A stretch of DNA of 64,000 nt, taken from contig ML679961.1 of the NCBI GenBank assembly GCA_007922225.1, positions 69,978,890 through 70,042,889 of the forward strand. Direction: 5' to 3'. This DNA is from Emydura subglobosa (lineage: Eukaryota > Chordata > Testudines > Chelidae). Below are positions 48,383 through 59,067 of the stretch, in pieces (position 1 is the first letter of the stretch; each line of letters starts with the position of its first letter). Below the pieces are notes generated by a model. That model was not told where the DNA came from and did not search any database. It was given only the letters and a program-made list of their open reading frames with translations. A program made the position numbers and the translations under genes.

Positions 48383-48435
<53 letters not shown>
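48377..48435 (+). repeat. Compound (CG)n(CA)n microsatellite
   Basis: A GCGCGCGCGCG run passes directly into about 22 CA units. Alternating purine-pyrimidine sequence of this type can adopt left-handed Z-DNA, which is established for such sequences. The minus-strand frame over it (poly Val-Cys) is an artefact. Confidence 0.95.
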
Positions 48436-48438
<3 letters not shown>

Positions 48439-48526
48439 CTTTTCCACATGGCAGACAAAATAAGGAAGAGGAGAAGTTTTATTTTCAATTTTCTAAAAAT
48501 GGTATGAAACAATTATAAGATACGTT

Positions 48527-48547
48527 TAAAAAAAAAAAAAAAAAAAA
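48527..48547 (+). repeat. Poly(A) tract
   Basis: About 20 A followed by GAAACCCAACCC. No retrocopy body was recognised upstream. Confidence 0.85.
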
Positions 48548-50950
48548 GAAACCCAACCCTGCCAAAAACAACTAAAACCCAACTAGCTAAGAACACCTTT
48601 GCCTAGGAGTCGGAAAGTGCAAAAGGCAAATACATTCTTTTAATAATTTTCAAACATAAGCCTAAATTTGAATTACATGTGAAAACTGTCACATATTATG
48701 ATTTCAGTCTCTTGCTGTGGGCGGCCATCTTACTGAAACAAGGAACGCCGTTTGGGCTGCTTGTAATTCTATTGCAATTATTTTAGCAATGTTATATCAT
48801 ATTGAAAACAAATGTTTAAAACTTAAATGCTTTGTTTAAATATTGAAAGGTTGGTGCTCTTTTTAGTGATTGTGCTACAGCTGGATGACAGCTGGGTAAT
48901 GGCCTTTGACACTAAGTTTCTCCCACTCTCCTAGTGTCACAAACGGGTTCACTTTTGTTGCAAAGTGGATGCTGCTAAAAGAGTCACAGAAACAGACAAC
49001 TTAATATTCAGATGTATTTTCAGTTAATGGTGAAAATGCTTATCTTTCCATTGTTCAGAGTGCAGAGTACGACTGGAGTTTTCTTATAGCCAAATCCTTT
49101 AAGTTTCTCTAAGAGTACAGTAAATCTGAATGTCTATACACAACAGGAAGATCTCTGGTTTCTTGTCCCCTTTACTCCTAGGTGCTGTGTATTGATTGCA
49201 GATGGTAAATTTCAGTGGTCAACATCCTGTTAATATGAAACATGATGTCTAGGGGAATGAAGATCATTACTTCAAGCAACAAAGAAACATTTGCCATCTT
49301 TAAGGCAGTGTGAATAAATACTCATACTTATTTAGGATTCTTCAAGGCAATTTTGGGATGAGAATACTAATAACCTCAATATTGGCCTCCTACTTGTGCT
49401 CAAAAGTCTTTACAAGCCCTGAGTCCCAAAGAGTTTCATGTTAATTCAAGTTCCAGTTCATTGTTGTCCTCCTTAGTTTTAAATATCTTCAAGAATTCAG
49501 CTAATCTTCCCTTCTTCTGCTCATCTAGCATGAACCAACTCTCGGACACTTCTCACAATGGTACCACTATTGGTGCTAAAACCTTCGTTTCCGTAGCTCC
49601 TGTCATTTGGAAGAACCTTCCAAATGGTCTTCCTCACTGACTATTTATTTTGAAATTTTATCAGAGAGTGTATTTTCAGTCTTGCTTACCTGTGTCTTTT
49701 AATATCTCTTTGCTATTTGTTATTCATACCAAAAACAAAACAAAACAAAAAAAAAACCTAGTGCAGTTTTGAAATGTTTTAAAAGGGAGACTTGTGCACC
49801 CCTTGGGTTCAAATAAAACTCCTCTCTTTCCCCTCATCATAAATTGGCAGACCTCCATGTTGGGTTGGGACAGATCTTTAAAGGAAGAATCCCTTCTGTG
49901 GGAAGAACAAACAGAGTCCGGGTGAGCCTTATGCCCTTATTTCACCTGCGCTGCTTTGCTGATCCAGCCCATCAAGCCTTCTTCCTTTGCCCTCTGCCTT
50001 CAAGTGTTCAGGCTCACAGAGTCTAAGAGTCCATTCTGCTGGATGGTAAGGAGAGCTTATTACCATGCCCCAGCAGCACCAAGGGCATATGCCAACCATA
50101 CCTTTACAATTTTCTTTAAAGACTTGTTTAAAGTTGGTTGTGACTGAATTCAGTGAGTGGCTGGAGGTTTTAGTTTACTCTAATAGGACTATTAACCAGA
50201 CCAACAGCATGGGATGGCGTGCAAAGTCATCAAGGCACTTTCAGGATGTGGGGATGTAGGGGAGGAGGGAAAAGATGGCCTACAGAAATTAGGCAGGGCA
50301 CAACATGAGGGAAAGATGCTCCCCTGCATGCAGGCATTTAAATTACTGTTGGTGTCCAGACTTAGAAGACGCCACTAGAGAAATGTATGGATGGTAGTGG
50401 TTGTGACAGTTTTGCAGACGGGACCACACAAGAGATATAAAGCTTTCTTCTTTTCTTTCCCAGGCTAAGGCTGAGAGGGAAATGCCTATTTATTTCAGAT
50501 CTTTATTTAGGCTATTTTAGTCTAGGGCTGGGTAATAGCCAGGTTAGAAAGGGGAAAATCATGTAGTTACTATTTTTGTTAAAATAATCTGTAAGACAGC
50601 CTCAGAGGCTGTCTGTGTTTCCAGCATTTGCCCTTAGACCATAAATGTGCTGGCAGAGAGAGCTATCTGACCCACTCCACTGGCTGCCAGAGAGGCTTCC
50701 TCTACCCCCGTAGCTCTTTCCTGGTTTATACTCCAAACAGACTGGAGTAAGAGGTGTAAAATTCTAGACACGTAGTCATCTTTTGTATTAGCTCACAGAC
50801 AATATTATCTTTATTTCAACACCTTTGAAAAGGCTCATTAGGCTGTTTCCTCTCTGGCACTGGGTTCCACTGTATCATAAGTTCAGTAAAAACCAGCATT
50901 TCTAGATATGCAATCTTTCCCAGTCACCCCATCACATATCTTTGCTGTAA
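48548..50950. other. Unassigned noncoding DNA
   Basis: No gene was recognised. A CAAAA-type repeat lies at about 49732-49757. The stretch 48680-48930 shows no repeat character and might be conserved noncoding sequence, but this is only an impression. Confidence 0.4.
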
Positions 50951-51066
50951 CAGAGAGACAAGGTGGGCAAGGTAATCTCTTTTATTGGACTTCTGTTGGT
51001 GAGAGACAAGCTTTTGAGTTTACACAGAACTTTTTTTCAGCTCTGGGAAAGGTACTCAGATATAAT
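50951..51066 (+). repeat. Dispersed repeat, copy 2
   Basis: CAGAGAGACAAGGTGGGCAAGG, then TAATCTCTTTTATTGGACTTC, then TGTTGGTGAGAGACAAGC and TTTACACAGAACTT repeat the copy at 6715-6852 in the same orientation with small deletions. Confidence 0.75.
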
Positions 51067-51305
51067 ACAAAAGGAACTGTTGGAACCTAGGAAGGGGTTG
51101 GGTAACTTGGGACTTTCAAGGATTAAAAGCAAGTATCGGAAGTTGAACAAAAATGTATTTGTATTTGAAAAACATTATATGATCATGTAATTAAAGACTG
51201 TACCACAATGCACATACACAAGAGAGAAGAATCAAAATGGTGCAAGCAACCTTAATAATATTTCCTGCTTTTTGAGCATGCAATCATGTATACATAACAT
51301 TTTCT

Positions 51306-51467
51306 TAGGGCTTGTCTTCATGTACAGTGCTACAGCAGTGCAGCTGCATCCATGCTGTGCTGCTATAGCACATTAGTGAAGACACTACTATGCTGATGGG
51401 AGAGTTTCTTCCATCAGTGTAGTTACTCCACCTTCCCGAGGAGCAGTAGCTATGCTGATGTGAGAAG
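51306..51467 (-). mobile_element. Truncated Chompy-like MITE
   Basis: TAGGGCTTGTCTTCATG, then CAGTGCAGCTGCATCC, ATGGGAGAGTTTCTTCCATC and GAGCAGTAGCTATGCTGATG follow the reverse complement of the MITE at 10886-11180. One TIR end is kept at 51306. The match stops near 51467, about where gypsy-element sequence begins. The missing half does not reappear after the gypsy LTR, so this was a deletion or truncated junction and not a simple insertion. Confidence 0.7.
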
Positions 51468-51582
51468 TCATGGCAGGCCCAGAAGCCTGGCCCCACTCCA
51501 AGGTCCCATACTATCGGGAACTCCAAAAGGGCTGGAACTGAGAGGAAGGATGCCGAAGAACAGCCTGAGGCCATGAAAGGAC

Positions 51583-52150
51583 CTGGGGACTTGGAGAGAG
51601 AGGGCTGGGGAGTAGAGGGGGGGCAGACTGAGTAGCCCAAGGCAGAGGGCGCTGTCTTGGGTGAAGTACCGGTGCTATGAGTGTGGGGAATTAGGACACA
51701 TAGCAGCCCAGTGTCCCAACAGGGAGGAGCCCATACAATGTAATCTCTGGGGGATCACAGGGAACGTTTTAGCTTAATCGGCCTGGCAGGGGTTGCAACA
51801 ATCCTTCATGGGTACACTAGGCTGATAAAAATTAAGGGCATTGAAACCGTAGTGCTGGTAGATTCCAGAATTGCCGTCATGTTGGTCTTTGGGAAATTAG
51901 TGGGGCAAGACCAACTGACACGGGCCAAATGCACAGAGGTAACGTGCATCCATGGCACCGGAAATTTTTACCCCACGATCCCAGTATGAATTAAGATTCA
52001 GGGGAACACTATCCGGGTGACAGCTGGGGTGGTCCCCAAACTCCCATATCCAGTCTTAATTGGTAGGGACTTCTCAGGGTTCAAAAGCCTGCTTTCTCTA
52101 ATAGAGCCTGAGGGAGATAGCAATCTCTGATCTGAGACCAAAGCACCTGC
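51583..52150 (+). pseudogene. Gag zinc knuckle and aspartic protease remnant
   Basis: A CX2CX4HX4C nucleocapsid-type zinc knuckle is intact, with Cys at 51673 and 51682, His at 51697 and Cys at 51712, preceded by a basic linker. The protease follows in another frame: VLVDS at about 51852-51866 and the YPVLIGRDF motif near 52050-52075, the two blocks expected of a retropepsin. The residue after Asp-Ser is Arg (51867-51869) where the family has Gly, so the active site is altered. Stops at 51987 and 52128 interrupt it. The frame change between knuckle and protease may be decay or a remnant of a programmed gag-pol shift; it cannot be told apart here. Confidence 0.8.
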
Positions 52151-53400
52151 CCCAGTCTTTGCTGAATTTGCCCCAGAACTGTTTTCACCACCTGGAAAAC
52201 CCCAGAAGTCCAGGCAAGAAAGGAGGGCAAATAAGAGATTAGGTACCAGGATTTTGGCTGGGAACCAGAAAGCTGCCCTTGTAGGTAGGCAAATCCGTTC
52301 AGGAGACCAGGAGGCAGCTCAGACTAGTGAGAACACAGAGGTGATTCCTAGCACCAGTGGGAGTGACCCAGGAGGTGAAGTTGAGGTTGTCCTTTTGGGG
52401 CTTAACCAGATCAGCCCCGCATGTGAAAATTTCGGGCTAGACCAAGCCAACAACCCTCTGTATGCAAATGTGAAGGAGGATGTAGTGGAGGTAAATGGGG
52501 TGCCTGTAGAATTGAAGGCCAAAGGCCCAGGGCCATATTATGTGCTCAGACATAATCTACTGTACAGGGTAGCACAAATATGGGGGGAAGAAGTGCAGCA
52601 TATCTTGGTGCTGCAGAAGTACACAAGGGCCATGTTAGAACTAGTCCACAGCCACAGCTATAGACATCTAGGAGTCGAGAAGACCCTAGATAGAATCCTA
52701 AGGAAGTTTACTTGGTTGGGGGTACGGGGAGAAGTCCAATGCTACTGCGCCTCCTGCCCAGAGTATTAGTTACATAGTCCCCGACCTCACTTATGAGCCC
52801 CATTAGTGCCTCTGCCTATTATTGAGATTCCTTTAGAAAGAATAGTAATGGACCTGGTAGGTCCACTAGAAAGGTCGGCACGGGGCCATCGAAGCATACT
52901 TGTTATCCTTGACTATGCCACAAGGTACCTGGAAGCTATTCCCCTAAGAAGCCCCATGTCCAAGGCAATAGCAAAGGAACTACTTCAAGTTTTCACTAGG
53001 GTGGGCATTCCAAAGGAGATCATAACTGACCAAGAAACTTCCTTTATGTCGTAACTAATGAAGGAGCTGTGTACCCTACTTCGTGTCCATACCCTAAGGA
53101 CCTCAATCTACCACCCTCAAACAGATGACCCAGTTGAGTGGTTCAATTGCACCCTCAAAAATATGATCCAGAAGGTGGTAGCACAGGATGGGAATGACTG
53201 GGATACCCTTCTACCATACCTGATGTTTTCGATACGAGAGGTCCTTCAGGTGTCCACGGGATTCTCTGTTTTACACACAGCCAGGTTATACATCAGCAGT
53301 CCAGCACTACATCGTCACCAGGCCTGGAGCGCAGGTGACAATAAAATCCTATTGAATATCAGAGGCCAAAAGGAAAGAAATTAGGTCGGAAGTAAAGAGG
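52151..53400 (+). pseudogene. Integrase remnant located upstream of RT
   Basis: A linker (open from about 52254) leads into an HHCC zinc domain with His at 52653 and 52665 and Cys at 52746 and 52755, then a gypsy-type catalytic core. The catalytic triad is visible: Asp at 52851 (VMDLVGPL), Asp at 53028 (ITDQ) and Glu at 53136 (PVEWFN), spaced DX58D and DX35E as in retroviral-type integrases. Stops at 52767, 52794, 53052 and 53382 interrupt the frame, but no indel shifts it. The C-terminal part after about 53260 is short compared with complete elements, so a deletion before RT is likely. Confidence 0.85.
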
Positions 53401-54510
53401 ATTCTGGGATTATCAAAGAATCCCACAGCCAATGGTCCAGCCCTATTGTCCTAGTTCCCAAGCCTGACGGCACTCTGAGGTTTTGTAATGACTTCTGGAA
53501 ATTAAATGAAATATCTGAATTTGATGCCTACCCGATACTGCGCATTGATGAATTAGTTGATCAGTTAGGCAAGGCCTGATATTTGACCACCCTGGATTTG
53601 ACCAAAGGCTACTGGCAAATTCCACTAGCCAAAGACGCGAAGAAGACCGCCTTCTCTATACCCGATGGCCTCTTTCAATACACCGTCCTCCCTTTCGGAC
53701 TATGGGATCCCAGCGACGTTTCAATGACTAATGGACAAATTACTAAAACCTCACACCAAGTATGCTGCTGCCTACTTAGATGACAGTTGTCTGTAGCCCT
53801 GATTCAGAGATGCACTTACAGAAAGTAGAGGCAGTGTTAGATGCCTTCAGAAAGGCTGGCCTCACCACAAACCTTTCCAAGTGCGCAATACGGCTAGCTG
53901 AGGCCAGATACCTCAGATATGTGGTACGGAGAGGCTTGGTGAACCCCCAATGGAAGAAGGTAGAGGCAATACAGAACTGGCCCTGGCCAGTGAGCAAAAA
54001 GCAGGTCAGAGCATTCCTAGGAATAGTTGGGTATTTTCGGAGATTTATTCCTCACTTCGCCACTAGAGCATGGCCATTGATGAACCTAACAAAAGCTCGG
54101 GGCCCGGATATAGTAAAGTGGACTGATACACTGGAAGAAGCATTCAATCTGCAGCCATCCAGTACTCATAGCCCCAGACTTTGGGAAATATTTCATCCTA
54201 CAAACAGATGGCTGAGAGTAAGGGCTAGGGGCCATCCTTTCGCAGATGGTGCAGGAGGAAGAACACCCGATCCTGTATCTGAGCAGGAAACTCCTCCTCA
54301 GGGAGCTGAGCCATGGAGACTCTCTATTACTACCTGCTGGGGCGGAAGAATACCCTTGTGACGGACCATGCCCCACTTCAGTGGATGCACAGAAATAAAG
54401 AGAAGAATGCTAGAGTGACCACGTGGTTCCTGTCCCTGCAACCTTTCCATTTCCAAGTACAGCATAGGGCTGGAAGCCAACATGACAACGCTGATGGTCT
54501 GTTGTGACAG
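53401..54510 (+). pseudogene. Reverse transcriptase and RNase H remnant
   Basis: RT begins with SQWSSPIVLVPKPDG (53427 on) and continues with NDFWKLNE, then LDLTKGYWQIPL (about 53588-53623), PFGL, and the catalytic YLDD (53773-53784) in a shifted frame. The thumb and connection regions (KKQVRAFLGIVGYFRRF) lie at about 53996-54046. RNase H shows FILQTD with Asp at 54207, then LYYYLLGRKN, VTDHAPLQW and HRAGSQHDNADGLL, ending at the stop 54505-54507. A stop at 53577 and at least three frame changes disable it. The order relative to integrase places it in the Gmr1-like group. Confidence 0.87.
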
Positions 54511-54557
54511 CATTGCCTCTTGTCCCAAGTAGCCCAACCCTGTGGTGTTGAGCAGCG

Positions 54558-54930
54558 TGGGGGGAGTGTGGGAGGTGGGTGTTACTGAGACAGCAGGGTT
54601 AGGGGACAGCCAGAGAATGATAGAAGGGAGATATATAAGCTCTAGAATGATCCAGGCCTTGTTCCCTGTGAACTGAGGGGTTAATTAGGAGCACCTGAGG
54701 CCAATTAAGACCCAGCCAGGGGCCTGATAAAAACCCCTGCTCCAGCCAGGCATCTGGTGAGAGGAAGGAGAGCTGGTGAGAGACTTTGGAGTGCGGTGAC
54801 TGATGAGAAATACAAGAGAACCAGGTGAAGGAGAATGCTGGGAGGGTGGCTTGCCTGCCGAACCCCAGAAGTTGAAAGGACCGGGGGGGAAGCAGCCCAG
54901 GAGAAAGTAGCACTTTATTATTTATTTATA
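54558..54930 (+). mobile_element. Polypurine tract and 3' LTR of the gypsy element
   Basis: Fifty bases after the RNase H stop, TGGGGGGAG is followed by TGTGGGAGG, the expected polypurine tract and TG start of an LTR at 54567. A TATA-like ATATATAAG lies at 54631-54639. The 3' boundary is not certain. No second LTR was found upstream, so ends could not be aligned. Confidence 0.6.
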
Positions 54931-56755
54931 TAGAATTTCTTGGGTTTTTTGGGAAAAAAAATGATAGGAAAAAAATTCATAAATAGAACTATTCGGCTTG
55001 TTGCCTTCAGAAAGTCTTCTCTCACATGCCCTGCAAAGTGTGCAGTCAACAGTCCCTCTCTTGCAGATCGCAGGAACTGGACACCTGAGATTATATAAGA
55101 GGTTCAGTAAGTGAAGGAAAAGTTCCTGAGGATTTTCAATAGAAAATGCAAAACAGCCCTTCTCAACAAGGGCCATCTCCATGACAAATTTCAGTTTTCT
55201 AACAAAAAAAAGTTGTTGTGATTTTCTAAGAGATGGTATTTTATTTACTACCTTTGTATTAAAAAAAAAAAAAAAAAATGTCCAAGCTTTTCTTGTGGGA
55301 ACTTCCTGATAACATTCACTTTTGGACAGATATCAACCCTGGGTGATTTCAGGCCTCAAGTTTGTGATTTTTTGGGTGCTTATAAAGGAGACTTAGACAA
55401 AGCTGAGGGAGATGGTTCTTTGTTAGAAGACAGACCTAGACCACCTGCAAAGTCTGACCACATTCTGGGAGTCTCTGTAGCACTGCCCCTCCTTGTGCTC
55501 AATTGGGGAAGGTGGAGCCAGCTCCCAAGCATAGCTCTCAAAGAAATATCCTCACAAAAGTGACAGTTTGAGCAACTGAGGGTAATCAAATGGAAACGCT
55601 TGTGCAACTTTGAATAGAACGCTCACTTCTGCTAAAATGTGTGTGCACATATATACATCAATTACACATACATAGGGTACATGTGAACAGGCAAATGCGT
55701 ACCTTTAGTCGCCATTCACAGGGGGTATAACAACCTACTTCTGACAGCACCTAATGGAATTGTTCTGACTAATGCAGTAGTAGAGGACAATGCTTTGGTG
55801 TGAAGAGGTCAAACCCTGCTCACAACCCACATGTGCGCGCAGAGGTCATTTTATATATATACACAAATGTGATATATAGACATACAAATACTAAAACTGC
55901 ACTTCAGTTATGCATTTAAACATAAAACATTGATATGAGCTTATTCTTAATTCATTCAGTAATTTCCTTCTATTCTTTGAGAACAGAACTTCAGCTTCAC
56001 AGAGGAATCCTGACATCTGAAATTAGAGTGTGGGTTGAAAACAGGAGGACTGCTTCAAGATGACTGAAAAGTACTCATTTCGCCTTCTCCTAAAGTCTGA
56101 ACTGAGACAGGATAATTATATGTGGGAACGCATCCTGTCCCCCAAGATGATGAGTATTAAAGGGGTTTACGAAAAAGAACATGACAGAAAGGTAGATTTT
56201 CAAGCAGCTTCACTGATGTTGCATGTGTAAAACATTCACCATGTATCATTCCAAAGCAACACCAAATAAAGCCCATACCTGTTCAAAGGTAGTTTTCCAT
56301 AGATACGACAGTTGAAAGAGACTGTAAACATAAATGGGTACCACAAACAGCTTCCTAAGTCAGCAAGGTTCATAGGGGCACTAAAATGGTGTGGTTGTGT
56401 CATATAAAAATTAAAATAGTGATGCACACTTCTATAGTCTGCTACCTGAGGATCTCAAAACACTTCAGCACCATTAACAAGACTCACTCATGCACCTCTA
56501 GAAATAGGATATGCAAACTGAGACTTACATACAGGATATAGGATAGACAGACTGAATATGTCAGAGGCACAAATGCCACAGAAATCCAGATTTGACGCAA
56601 TCTCTATAGCAGGTTGAAAGGGGAGGGTCAGAATCATCATAGTCACAAGTGCCTTTTGGCTGTTAAGGTAACCTCAGCCCTGAAATTCCTGGCCAGACAA
56701 CCACCTGTCCAGATAAGTAGCAATTTCTTTACGTCATTGTCAGTAGAACTAGGCC
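54931..56755. other. Unassigned noncoding DNA
   Basis: No gene was recognised. It holds an A18-type run at about 55261-55278 and a TA-rich tract near 55848-55875. Confidence 0.4.
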
Positions 56756-56756
56756 A

Positions 56757-56905
56757 CAATTTTCAAAACTGGGTGCCTTAGGCAAGGCTACTAAATTCAC
56801 ATTCAGTCACCCAAATGTAAGTGACCTAATTTTCATAAGTGCTTATCACTCAAAACCTGATGCCAATGGGAACTGCAGATGCTCAGCTCCTCTGAAAAAA
56901 ATCAG
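56757..56905. repeat. Ancient dispersed repeat ('attttcaaaag' family)
   Basis: ACAATTTTCAAAACTGGGTGCC, AAGTGACCTAATTTTCATAAG, TGGGAACTGCAGATGCTCAGC and TCTGAAAAAAATCAGGCCAC give the fullest version of this family in the window. It is noncoding. Confidence 0.55.
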
Positions 56906-57500
56906 GCCACTTAAATATCAGTGAAGTAATACTGGCCTAAATGTGGTGTAACAAAATGGAGAGCCAGGCCACTATATTTTTTTAATCAGACATAAAACAC
57001 TGTCTTGATCATTGACACAGCAGAATTCAACCAAAGGGTACTGTGAAAAAGGAGCACAGCTGTATGTGTAAAATAAATGCACGTTATAATTCAAAAATAG
57101 CATTATTGCTGTAGAACAATCCTCATGCCAGTTAAAGGCTCTTCTTTTGGTGTAGTAGCACATTAGTCATCCCTCACTGCCTAGCATAAGGAAATGGCTG
57201 GACAAGCAGAAGTAGCTGGAGAAGGACTAATAGTGAAGGATACTGAAGGGATGTTTATGAGGCTGTTACAGTAGGTATGTTTCCTGTGTAAGTGGTTTAA
57301 CTCCATCTGCTTAGGAGGAAAGCTTTCCATCATTGTGTTGTATATAAAATAATGGGGTACCAGAATCTGTGAATGGTTATTCTGCACTATTCCACCCATT
57401 AGTGGTGGTTTATATGGCTCTCTCAACTGCTCTTTCTGCAGTCCCCTTTTTGGTGTCTGACTTTTCATTCAACACAAATTACTCCAGTCTATCAACTTAA
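56906..57500. other. Unassigned noncoding DNA
   Basis: No gene or named repeat was recognised. Confidence 0.4.
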
Positions 57501-57504
57501 CATA

Positions 57505-58520
57505 ACATGAATCAGTCCTTAAGCTGCTGGGCTTGCAGTCCTCCTTTACCTCCTTATCAGTTCCCTGGGGTGGCCTGGTGAGCGGCTATTGACCCTTTGC
57601 TATCCCAGGCTCTTCTGGCTCTCTTCTTCTTCTTTGTGTTTTACGGCGAAGCAGACTCACTAGCTAAATCTATGGAAAGTCAAGCAGTCTATGACCAACA
57701 CCATGGATAATTCAAGAATTAAAGTCTTTCACCTTTCCCAGTATTCTTTAAGAATTGCACTATTGCTTTTTTTTATAGGGCCCTGTTTTCTTGATGTTTT
57801 TACTTGGTGTTGCAGTGAAAATTGAGATACTTTAAGCCTCTAAATTTTTCATAGAAATACCCTCTTTCAATGGTACACTCTTTGCACTCCCACAGGAGAT
57901 GATCGACTATTTCCTGGACCTTGCACATCTGACATAATCCATCTTTATGTTTATTAGAAACAAATTACTATTTAAGCCACAATGGCCAGTTAAAATTCTA
58001 AATGGAGCCACTTCACTCTTCCTCTCAGGACCTTGGAGTATATCAGCATTTTCAATTGCTGGGCATATTTCACAGCATCTTTTCCCTTTTGTTTCTTTTG
58101 CCCATAACTCCTGCCACTCTGCTCTTAACTAATTTTTAATTAGATTTTTAAACTCCAGTTTATTTAAAAGGGATCTCTTAATCAATTTGCTCAAGTTTGA
58201 CAGCATTTTTGCCACTTTGTGTGCCACTTCTACACACGCTAGGATCCATGCTTTTACTCTTACACCCAGCTGCATTAATTCTGTTGTTAGCAATAATATT
58301 TTGTTAAGAATATCATTTCTGTAATCTGAAATGCCATTTCTGATCACCACTAGTCCTGAAAAGGAATCAGACAGAATGACCACAGCAGCTGGGTTCACAT
58401 CTATGACCTATTTAATGCCAGCATTATCCCTGCCAGTTCACCCATCAAAACAACTACAAAATGTGATCGCCTACAGCTTTCTTGATTCCAGCTATTGGTT
58501 CACGTCTCCATAATTGGCAA
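57505..58520 (-). pseudogene. Non-LTR retrotransposon 3' end with RNase H remnant
   Basis: On the minus strand, about 58470-58420 encodes a GELAGIMLAL-like helix and 58398-58129 continues with VNPAAVVILSDSFSGL, a typical type I RNase H segment with catalytic Asp in LSDS. The later WILACVEV..KVAKM segment corresponds to the W-x-P-x-H-x-G..D..A region but has lost the His and other key residues. Downstream, 57934-57884 encodes a CX2CX7HX4C zinc finger and then a stop near 57815. RNase H followed by such a finger is known for I/jockey/R1-group non-LTR elements. Frameshifts separate the pieces. Clade assignment is tentative. A 3' UTR-like stretch with GAAGAAGAAGAAG extends to about 57505. Confidence 0.6.
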
Positions 58521-58784
58521 TTCTGGCAGCTGTGTGGTCAGTCTGGTTGCCTGTAAGTGGGGAAGGCTCCTCTCTCTCTTCTACCTGTGCTCTGTACGGG
58601 GTTTGTAAAACCCATTACAGGGTCCAGACAAAATGGACACTTGCAAGACAAAATGAGGTGGATACTTTCAGGGCCACTCAAGATTCAAAGCATAATGGAT
58701 TGCACAGAAGAGTCAGGAAGGAATTCCCTCTACCATTCACTCCTTATCCCACTTCTGGGCAGCTTTGCACAATTCACTAGGGCT

Positions 58785-58975
58785 GGAATTTTCAAAAGAA
58801 ATCTACATATGATTAGGTGCCAAAATCCATTGAAAAATCAATGTGAGCTGGGCACCTAGCTCCCTTTGGTTCCTGTGATTTCCTTAAAGCACTACTGAAA
58901 TATTGCTATGAAAGTTAAGATGCTGGACTAGACGAACCTTTGGTCTGAAACCATATACCTATATGATATCAGCAG
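58785..58975 (+). repeat. 'attttcaaaag' repeat followed by CR1-like 3' end
   Basis: 58785-58860 carries GGAATTTTCAAAAGAAATC and GAGCTGGGCACCTAGCTCCC. 58915-58970 carries AAGATGCTGGACTAGACGAACC and TTTGGTCTGAAACCATATACC, resembling a CR1/L3 3' end on the plus strand. Both are diverged. Confidence 0.45.
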
Positions 58976-59002
58976 AACAATTAGAAACGAAGCACTGTTA
59001 CT

Positions 59003-59067
59003 AATTCATTAGTAAATAATTGGGAATCATTAGTAATTGGGAATTCATTAGTAAATAATTGGGAATC
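59003..59067 (+). repeat. Small direct duplication
   Basis: A 26-bp unit (AATTCATTAGTAAATAATTG and GGAATC) occurs at 59003-59028 and again identically at 59042-59067. The 13 bp between them is a partial unit. It looks like a recent local tandem duplication with one shortened copy. Confidence 0.9.

Larger units (their letters stand above)
51468..54930 (+). mobile_element. Gmr1-like Ty3/gypsy LTR retrotransposon, decayed
   Basis: The domains in order are gag CCHC zinc knuckle (51673-51714), aspartic protease (about 51820-52130), integrase zinc finger (52653-52757), integrase core (52806-53180), RT (53418 to about 54110), RNase H (about 54192-54507), polypurine tract (54558-54566) and 3' LTR. 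Integrase upstream of RT is the hallmark of the Gmr1 group within Ty3/gypsy, because ordinary gypsy elements carry it downstream. One reading frame runs from the protease at 51861 to about 53700, broken only by stops at 51987, 52128, 52767, 52794, 53052, 53382 and 53577. Frame changes follow within RT and before RNase H. No 5' LTR was found and the 5' part of gag is missing. The copy is dead. Confidence 0.85.

Noticed and set aside
48309..48512. Minus-strand frame with a Cys-Val run
   Set aside because: It is a translation of the (CA)n microsatellite.
51468..54930. Copia-type element, suggested by integrase preceding RT
   Set aside because: The RT, RNase H and integrase motifs (LDLTKGYWQ, VTDHAPLQW, DLVGPL) are of Ty3/gypsy type, so Gmr1-like order explains it better.
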